Notes under the pieces: generated by a model
Seen by the model: the letters and a program-made list of their open reading frames with translations, nothing else
The model's database searches: none
Told to the model about the DNA's origin: nothing
DNA from: Strigamia acuminata
Taxonomy: Eukaryota > Arthropoda > Chilopoda > Geophilomorpha > Linotaeniidae
Reading direction: 5' to 3'
Length of the DNA stretch: 64,000 bases
Assembly (NCBI GenBank): GCA_949358305.1
Contig: OX442314.1
Coordinates: forward strand, 51,963,162 to 52,027,161
Made by a program: the position numbers and the translations under genes
Part shown: positions 57,605 to 64,000 of the stretch, in pieces
How the letters are laid out: every line of letters begins with the position of its first letter
Numbering within the stretch: position 1 is the stretch's first letter

Positions 57605-60600
57605 AAGAGTCTCCTCATCGTCCTCTTCCTCCCCCGACGTAGGTCTCTGTAGTTGACGGCGACATTCCTTGTCGCACGTGCCCGCGCTCTATGTCCGGCC
57701 CCAACGGCTTCTTGTTGGTGTTCATTCGCCTGTTGATCGTCGACTACCTCCTCGACCATCGTCGGTACTTGGGGCTCCTCCTGGATGAGGATTGGCTCTG
57801 GTTCACCTGCTGGCAAAGCTTGACCTCTCACAGGTGACTGTACAGGTGTCGGCAGCCTCACAATTTGCGGTGGCGACCGAACAACCTGTGGCGGGGTCTG
57901 AGGTGCTGGAGGCAGCTGTCTGGGTGGGGTTCCCGGCCATGACGCATAAGTGTACGCTCTTATCTCGCCCTCGCCTGCTGCGACCATTGGCACCACTGGC
58001 AACGGCGACACTGCAACTTCCGCCGGGTCCGCCACGTCCCTTTTCATCACATGATTCAAGTGGCGAGTCGTCTCTTTTGCTGACTGCACATCTCTCAACC
58101 GATAGACAAGTTCACCACGTCTTTCCAGCACGACCCCCGGTCGCCACGGTGGTACGCTTGACGGGAACGATTTGTACCAAACTCTGTCGCCCACGCTGAA
58201 GTTCCTGAAACGAGAGTTAGCAAAACCCACGCCCCCTGCGCATTTTGGCTTTACCAAATCTAAAAAGGTGAACGGTTGCCGTCCAATAAACAACATTGCC
58301 GGCGACTGATTGTCCCGTCCGCGAAAGCTCGTATGCTGATAAAGTACCAAACGCAACAGACGCAGCTCCAAATCCCCCTTAGTGAATTTTACAAGGCGGT
58401 CTTTTACCCAGCGCACCGCGCGTTCGGCCGGCCCATTGGATTGTGGGTGGTACGGGGGGGAGAAGATATGTTCCACCCCATTTCTCCTTAAAAACCCCGC
58501 GAACTCCGCCGACGTGAACTGGGTGCCGTTGTCACTGACTAAAAGGTGAGGGAGCCCAAACGTGCTGAAAATCCGGCGCAAAATAGCAATGGTAGTGGCC
58601 GAGGTGGCTGTTCGTGTCGCCCGCGCCTCGATCCACCCCGAGTACGCATCAACCAAGACCAGGACCATCTGAGACTGAATCGGGCCGGCATAATCGATGT
58701 GCACGCGGGCCCAAGGCTCCTCCGCCCGCGGCCACGAAATAGGCAGTGCATGTGGTGGTAAGGGTCTGCTTAACGCGCAGACAACGCACTTTTGTACGAA
58801 GCTAATGATCTGTGGGGTAATTCCCACCCACCACACTGCACTGCGGGCCCTCTTCTTCATGGCCACGATGCCGGGGTGACCCTCGTGCAACAGCCTCAGC
58901 ATCCTGACTTGCAAAGCACCAGGAATAACTACTCTAGTCCCCCACAGGAGGACTCCGGCCATGAGAGATAGTTCTTCAAACTTACTCACGTAAACAGCCA
59001 ACTCGGGGTGTCCTACTAGCGGGTCTGAACTCCCCAAACGAACCGCAGCCACCACACGCGCCAACTCACCATCAGTCAAGGTTGCCCTTGAAACTTCCTC
59101 CGCTGTTAACAAATTCTCGCCCTCCATCTCGATCAGGAACACGGGTCGATCATCCACCTCAGCCGGCGCCGGGTCGCAAGGGAACCTACTCAGGACATCA
59201 GCATTTGAATGGTCCGTCCCCTTGCGGTACCGCAACACGTACGAATACGCTGACAGGAGTAAAGCCCAGCGAAGCATCCTGGGGCTGACCACCAAAGGGA
59301 TCGGGCGGTCAGGCCCCAAGATGCCCAGCAAAGGCTTGTGGTCGGTGTAAATCGTAAATTCCCTACCCATGAGGTAGATATGGAATTTTTTTACTGCAAA
59401 TACAACCGACAGTGCCTCCTTGTCGATGTGAGCGTAATTGCTCTCGGCGCGACTGAGGGATCTGGAGGCAAATGCCACCGGATACTCTCTCTCAAACTCA
59501 TCAACATGAGCTAACACCGCCCCCACCCCATACGGAGACGCGTCAGCAGCGATCACCAGCGGGCGGTGAAGGTCGTAATACGTTAACACGGGAGCCGACG
59601 TTAAAGCCCGCTTAATTCCGTCGAAAGCACGCTGCCTCCGGTGATTCCATACCCAAACCACCTCGGTACACAACAACTCATATAGTGGTGTGGCTTTGTC
59701 TGCCAAGTGTTCAATGAACACGGCGTAAAACGCCACCATGCCCAAAAATGTTCTGAGGCTCTTCACATCAGCTGGAGGTGGGATAGCCAACACCGCCTGC
59801 ACTTTTGAAAAGATGGGTTCCACTCCTTTCTGGCTAATAGAAAATCCTAAAAAGTCTAGGCCACTTTCACAAAATATGCACTTCTCCCTGGCCAGATGCA
59901 ACCCCCTGTCTGCCAATCTAACAAAAATTTGCTCGAGAACCCACAAGTGTTCTGGCAAATCCCACGTTGCCACAAGAATGTCGTCTAAATACACGAAAAT
60001 ACGAGGCACCCCATCCAAGACTGAAATGATAATCCGCTGAAAAATGCCTGCAGAAGGCATGGTCCCGAACGGGAGCCTCGTAACGGCCATAAGGCCCTTG
60101 GGCGTATTCACCGCCGCAATAACGGCTGACCTCTCGGACAGCGGGACTTGCAAATACGCTTGCCTGAGGTCAAGCGTGCTGAAGACCCGCGCCCTGCCAA
60201 TAGAAGCCAAAAGTTCAGCAATGCGGGGCAGAGGATAAGGGTCCGGCTGCAGGTTTGCATTGACGGTGGATCTGTAATCTCCGCACAGGCGGACCCCCCC
60301 ATCTTTCTTTTGCACCGTCACCAGCGGGGTCCCCCACACGGAGAAAGGAATAGGCCTAAACACACCTTTACTTATCAAATCATCTATTTCAGCACTAACC
60401 GCATCTCTCAAGGGCAAGGGAATAGGCCTAGGTCTATAAAACCTGGGGACCGCATCCGGCCTCAAAATAAGGTCCACCGGGTCCCCCTTGTAAGTACCGA
60501 GGCACTCACTAAACACGTGCGCATAGCGCACCAACAATTCGCTCAAGGACGCGGCTCCCTGTGTCTTTGCTGCCTCAACGTGGTCAACTGGGCTTGCTGA

Positions 60601-62358
60601 CGGGTATTGTCCACTCATGCCAGCTCCGCCACCTTCCGCTGGTGCCGCCGCGTCGGGTCCGTTCTCTGAAAGTAAAGCAGCAGAAATATTACTCCACCCA
60701 AATTTCTGTACCAAGTCTCTACCAATAAGACTAGGGCCCATGCGCCCAACCACCACCACGTTTACTCTAGCGGTTACCTCACCTATCCGCATATGCAATC
60801 GCACCTGCCCCAACACCTCAACCGGTTGGCGCTGATACGCAAATAATTTGACAGTAGTGGGAATAATTTCCCTTCTTGATAATAACTGCTTATCCAGCAA
60901 GACGCCACAATCAGTCGCGTTTAACACTGAAAGCTCGCTGCCAGTGTCAAGCTGCAAATTGAATTCAAAAGAATTTAAAAACGCGCGCACAATCAGGGGC
61001 GGTGGTCGCACTCTCGCTCCAACCACGTGAAATAACGCAAAATCTTCATCCTGCTCTTGTATGTTGTTAATCGGGACATTCCTCTGTCTCCACTTCTCGT
61101 CGGGCGCCCCCGCGCCTCCAAAAGCGTCATTGGTGTCGGGCGGAAACGTCGCCGGTGGACAAGTCCCCTCTTGGTCGTTTGTCTTCTTTCGCCATTCGCC
61201 AATCAATCGGCCACCCGCTCCTTGGTTTTGGCCGGCCCTCGGCCCCAGTGCTGGCTCGAAAGGACAATCCTTTACAAAGTGCGGCCCGCCACAACGAAAA
61301 CAGTCGACGGGCGTGCCATCCCTTTTAAAAGGTTGGCCGCCTCGCCCACCGCTCTGTCCTTGGCGCCCGCGCCAGGGTCGCTGGAACGGTCCGCGCTGGC
61401 CGCTGGTCCCTGGGCCTGGAGTACCGGGTGGTACAAATTGATTAGCCCTACCTCGGCCTCGCTGTACACCACGCCTTCCACCCGTCACCAATTGCATCAC
61501 CGCTGCCGAAGTTGATGCTTTCGCCGGCTCCTCATCTGTAAATGGCAGCGGCTCCTCTCGCCCCGTCGCCGCGATGTGGGCCATTTCGTGGGCCACCGCA
61601 CGTTTCGTCATCTCGGCTGCTGTCAAAGGCATGTTCAAAAGTATCTCGCGCACCAACACTTCGTTGCGCGACCCACGAACTACCTGATGCACAATCGCGC
61701 CATCTGTCTCATCTTTGGTCGCAAAACCACAGCGCTGCGACAGAATCCTCAGCTCCGAGATGTATTTCTCAATCGACTCCGCCTCGTGTCGCCTGCGCGC
61801 CCCGAATCGCTGCCGCGCCATATACGGCGTGTCGACGGACTTGTAATGATCGTCAACCACTTCTAAAATCACGTCCAAACCCATGGTCACCACATCCTTC
61901 GGATGCGCCCACCGCTTAATTTTATCAAACATCGGGATGCCGATGACGGTTAGAAGTAATGGCACCTGTCGATCCGCCTCCACCTTGTTCAACAACACGA
62001 ATTGCTGATACGTCTGCTTCCAACTCGTCCACTCATGCAACGTGGACCCGGAGAATGGTGGAATGCCGCCTAACATCACCTGCGCCATGATTAGCAGCAA
62101 AAATACACACCAAGCGATAAACTTCACACTCGACCCCCGGTGTTCGAACACGTATCCCTGACGTTCCTTTCGACACCGAAAACGCTCACACGCACGTTCA
62201 CACGACGTTGTCAACGGCTCACACGCCGCACGCCACCAAAAACCGTCCAATACTCCGCCCGAACGTCGACTCGCCGACACGGACTTCATCAATTGATAAA
62301 ATGGAAAAAACTCACAATTTCTTGGTTTCTCACTCCCAACTAACATCAAACTGTCCAC
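57553..62358 (-). CDS. Inner Gypsy Gag-Pol polyprotein
   Basis: 1601 residues in one frame. The first ~90 residues are atypical and the likely Gag start is the Met at 62088 (MAQVMLGGIPPF). Then Gag (about 95-290), a CCHC knuckle CFRCGGPHFVKDC near 353, aspartic protease LDTGSELS near 471, reverse transcriptase (about 650-830) with YLDD near 791, RNase H (ADASPYGVGA near 933, YTDHKPLLG near 1005), an integrase zinc domain (HEGHPG...CVVC, about 1148-1190), integrase core (DYAGP near 1220, SDNGTQF near 1276, PQSNGPAER near 1303) and a C-terminal domain followed by a Pro-rich tail. No stop or shift. Confidence 0.95.
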   Translation of the reverse strand: MDSLMLVGSEKPRNCEFFPFYQLMKSVSASRRSGGVLDGFWWRAACEPLTTSCERACERFRCRKERQGYVFEHRGSSVKFIAWCVFLLLIMAQVMLGGIPPFSGSTLHEWTSWKQTYQQFVLLNKVEADRQVPLLLTVIGIPMFDKIKRWAHPKDVVTMGLDVILEVVDDHYKSVDTPYMARQRFGARRRHEAESIEKYISELRILSQRCGFATKDETDGAIVHQVVRGSRNEVLVREILLNMPLTAAEMTKRAVAHEMAHIAATGREEPLPFTDEEPAKASTSAAVMQLVTGGRRGVQRGRGRANQFVPPGTPGPGTSGQRGPFQRPWRGRQGQSGGRGGQPFKRDGTPVDCFRCGGPHFVKDCPFEPALGPRAGQNQGAGGRLIGEWRKKTNDQEGTCPPATFPPDTNDAFGGAGAPDEKWRQRNVPINNIQEQDEDFALFHVVGARVRPPPLIVRAFLNSFEFNLQLDTGSELSVLNATDCGVLLDKQLLSRREIIPTTVKLFAYQRQPVEVLGQVRLHMRIGEVTARVNVVVVGRMGPSLIGRDLVQKFGWSNISAALLSENGPDAAAPAEGGGAGMSGQYPSASPVDHVEAAKTQGAASLSELLVRYAHVFSECLGTYKGDPVDLILRPDAVPRFYRPRPIPLPLRDAVSAEIDDLISKGVFRPIPFSVWGTPLVTVQKKDGGVRLCGDYRSTVNANLQPDPYPLPRIAELLASIGRARVFSTLDLRQAYLQVPLSERSAVIAAVNTPKGLMAVTRLPFGTMPSAGIFQRIIISVLDGVPRIFVYLDDILVATWDLPEHLWVLEQIFVRLADRGLHLAREKCIFCESGLDFLGFSISQKGVEPIFSKVQAVLAIPPPADVKSLRTFLGMVAFYAVFIEHLADKATPLYELLCTEVVWVWNHRRQRAFDGIKRALTSAPVLTYYDLHRPLVIAADASPYGVGAVLAHVDEFEREYPVAFASRSLSRAESNYAHIDKEALSVVFAVKKFHIYLMGREFTIYTDHKPLLGILGPDRPIPLVVSPRMLRWALLLSAYSYVLRYRKGTDHSNADVLSRFPCDPAPAEVDDRPVFLIEMEGENLLTAEEVSRATLTDGELARVVAAVRLGSSDPLVGHPELAVYVSKFEELSLMAGVLLWGTRVVIPGALQVRMLRLLHEGHPGIVAMKKRARSAVWWVGITPQIISFVQKCVVCALSRPLPPHALPISWPRAEEPWARVHIDYAGPIQSQMVLVLVDAYSGWIEARATRTATSATTIAILRRIFSTFGLPHLLVSDNGTQFTSAEFAGFLRRNGVEHIFSPPYHPQSNGPAERAVRWVKDRLVKFTKGDLELRLLRLVLYQHTSFRGRDNQSPAMLFIGRQPFTFLDLVKPKCAGGVGFANSRFRNFSVGDRVWYKSFPSSVPPWRPGVVLERRGELVYRLRDVQSAKETTRHLNHVMKRDVADPAEVAVSPLPVVPMVAAGEGEIRAYTYASWPGTPPRQLPPAPQTPPQVVRSPPQIVRLPTPVQSPVRGQALPAGEPEPILIQEEPQVPTMVEEVVDDQQANEHQQEAVGAGHRARARATRNVAVNYRDLRRGRKRTMRRLLWLTTITYQRRDHRSLA

Positions 62359-62404
62359 TGAACCACAACATGGTTTGCAATTGTCCTATTATCGTGGATA
62401 CCAC

Positions 62405-62617
62405 TGTAGAGTTCTTATAAACAAGACACAACTCTCAATTTGGCTGCAGAAAACATACTCAAGCTTCTGTGTTTATTCAACTGTCGCTCACGACTAATTC
62501 CAGAATAAGGTTGTCATGACTCCCACACATACAATACAGAGTCATGAATCATTGTTGTAATCAATTACATAATCACTCTCATATTTACACTTATCAATTT
62601 GGGATCAAGACATAACA
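62405..62617 (-). repeat. Inner Gypsy 5' LTR
   Basis: 213 bp, upstream LTR for the - strand gag-pol, with the primer-binding site directly to its left. Confidence 0.94.
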
Positions 62618-62872
62618 GCGCAACGCGCACAGAAGACCCGATACGATGCTCATCACCGCAAATCCCTTATCCAAACAGGACAACGAGTACTGTACTCCAA
62701 GGGTGCACGCCAGGGAAAATTTGATTGTTTATTTGCAGGTCCACACGTCATCACAAAGGCACTAGGCGAGGACATCTACATTTTACGAGCAGAGGATGAC
62801 GACAGAGAACGAACCGCCCATGCCAGCCAAATTCGAATTCTCTACAACGACCAGGAGGATCCGCCACTGTGA
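62618..62872 (+). pseudogene. Outer Gypsy pol C-terminal remainder
   Basis: Begins at the right GCGC duplication. The frame that crosses the inner insertion (..LRIA + QRAQKTRYDAHHRKS..) continues to TGA at 62870-62872 and resembles the end of Gypsy integrases (basic helix, then GPHVITKAL strand). It is part of the same frame interrupted at 56923/56960. Confidence 0.8.
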
Positions 62873-62904
62873 TCGAGGACGCTCACAACCGCAGTCAATG
62901 GCCG

Positions 62905-63134
62905 TGTGGAAATTAAATAATAATATTCCCTATATACGTTTTATATCGCTTGTTTAGTTTAAATGTATAATCGAATAATATCGCCAGCTATATCGAATAA
63001 TATCGCCTCATTGTTTTAATATCGAATAACAAACTCTGTACTTTGTACTTGTGCTTTGACCAACCCTTCCCTAATATTATTCAGCAGAATAAAACGCAGT
63101 AGTTGCTCAATCTTCAATCAACTCGGTTCTCACA
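62905..63134 (+). repeat. Outer Gypsy 3' LTR
   Basis: 230 bp, about two differences from 54017-54246 (A/G in CTTGTRCTTTG and T/G in AAACKCAGTAG). No clear polypurine tract directly upstream. Confidence 0.9.
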
Positions 63135-64000
63135 TTGACATTGCAATGTTGTATGGAATCAGGAATGAGAGCAAAGAGTGGCAACAATTACAAAATTCAC
63201 AAATTCAGGGCAATCATTACAAGTTGTTGTTATGGAGTATTATTTATTGTTATTGTTTACTCTTTATTTTTTATTCTTATTATTTACTCCATATGATTTA
63301 TTGTTTACTTAATTTATTTATAATTTAACTTAATTATATGAATTATGCATTTTTATAATGATGAAAATAAAATAAAACCTGAAATGTATACCATAATTTG
63401 GGACAGAGGGAGTTATCTTTCTTTAATGCTTCAATAATTTTTTTTTTACAAGAATAAAAAATTTCACTTTGCTGATTTCTTTTTCAATTTGTTTCCTTTT
63501 AAAAAAGCAATCATTTAACTTAAGATGACTTAGATAAATTGGATAGTACTAATTTGATGGTGCTCTACAACTTTGTAATTGGAAATTTTGCTCTAACCTG
63601 ATTGGTTTAGAAGTTAGCAAGTAAATAACCTTGAAATTGACCTACAAGGTCAAATTTGATGACATCAATGGATTGCTCTCACCCAACTTCCTGTACTATT
63701 GCTTTATCAAAGTTGGCCTAGATGCAATTGCTCAGGAAATATTTGAGGGGAACAGACTTTTCTTCCACCCTGTATACATAAAATATATCGAAATAAAAAG
63801 AAAGATAACAAATGCATGATGCCACATGCTGGAAAAAGCAATACAATGACTAAATAATCGGAAATAGCGTAAATAACACGGATAATTGACTAAACTATTG
63901 AATTGAATAACACACTGAAATGCCGATATCAACGGATAAAATGCTCGAATCCATATTGCATCGATAATATTAGGTCTCGAAAACCAACACTCCCACATTC
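63135..64000. other. AT-rich sequence to window end
   Basis: No convincing gene. Short frames only (a 62-codon + frame at 63631 and an 88-codon - frame at 63732 lack start, splice or composition support). Moderately complex sequence at 63560-63780 might be an old interspersed repeat. Confidence 0.4.

Larger units (their letters stand above)
56961..62617 (-). mobile_element. Complete Gypsy element (inner, nested)
   Basis: 5657 bp, in - orientation inside the outer Gypsy element. The 213-bp LTRs (56961-57173, 62405-62617) are identical by eye. A 4-bp target duplication GCGC (56957-56960 and 62618-62621) is present. On the - strand TGGTATCCACG follows the 5' LTR as a primer-binding site, and a purine tract CTGGGGAGGAA precedes the 3' LTR. 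With a single 1601-codon gag-pol frame this looks recent and possibly active. Confidence 0.95.
54017..63134 (+). mobile_element. Gypsy element (outer), internally deleted and split by a nested element
   Basis: Flanked by 230-bp LTRs (54017-54246 and 62905-63134; TGTGG...CACA) that differ at about two positions. A putative primer-binding site TGGCGCAGTCG follows the 5' LTR. It carries gag-protease and the first part of reverse transcriptase, then jumps to the C-terminal end of integrase, so most of pol is deleted. The inner Gypsy element is inserted in that C-terminal part. No target duplication is visible at the outer ends (GTTTA versus TTGAC). Confidence 0.88.

Noticed and set aside
57792-61919. 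Plus-strand frames of 60-152 codons opposite inner Gypsy gag-pol
   Set aside because: Shadows of the intact - strand polyprotein; no start, splice or domain evidence.

Overview
This is a stretch of animal nuclear genome, most likely from an invertebrate. Three things point that way: spliceosomal introns of roughly 55-110 bp with GTRAG...TTTCAG borders, BEL/Pao retrotransposons (an animal-restricted group), and a SoxB-like HMG-box gene next to a leucine-rich-repeat receptor-like gene. I cannot name the phylum from the sequence; an ecdysozoan is a guess. Transposons and satellites make up well over half of the window.

Layout. 1-583: 3' end of a + strand gene built from duplicated small exons. 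1351-2145: 3' part of a - strand acidic-protein gene, cut by a BEL/Pao element. 2146-8557: apparently intact BEL/Pao element with identical LTRs. 8558-11379: second, decayed BEL element running into a 200-N gap. 12392-18814: intact Copia element with identical LTRs and a 5-bp target duplication, sitting in the 5' leader of a five-exon coiled-coil gene (18919-20243). 21883-24462: two convergent zinc-finger-type genes whose terminal exons lie exactly antisense to each other across a 24-bp minisatellite. 25690-32110: ten tandem copies of a ~600-bp non-coding unit with conserved hairpins. 32471-33703: a four-exon acidic-protein gene. 34250-38040: a GC-rich satellite with an 832-bp higher-order repeat, inverted relative to a small array at 21120-21585.

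38905-40794: truncated Gypsy remnant. 41253-41694: two-exon gene for a small secreted-type protein. 42174-44625: BEL remnant. 45603-47043: non-autonomous foldback transposon with 8-bp target duplications, 135 bp upstream of an intronless Sox gene (47187-47726). 49521-52007: intronless LRR membrane protein. 54017-63134: an internally deleted Gypsy element into which a complete second Gypsy element (56961-62617) has inserted in the opposite orientation.

The host genes show no shared pathway. Several (1351-2145, 18919-20243, 22059-24462, 32471-33703) are multi-exon genes for low-complexity acidic, coiled-coil or zinc-finger proteins that I cannot assign to a family. The most unusual signals are the structured tandem array at 25.7-32.1 kb, whose base changes preserve pairing mainly on the - strand, and the antisense double-open exon at 22.06-22.91 kb. 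All splice models were read by eye and have no transcript support here.
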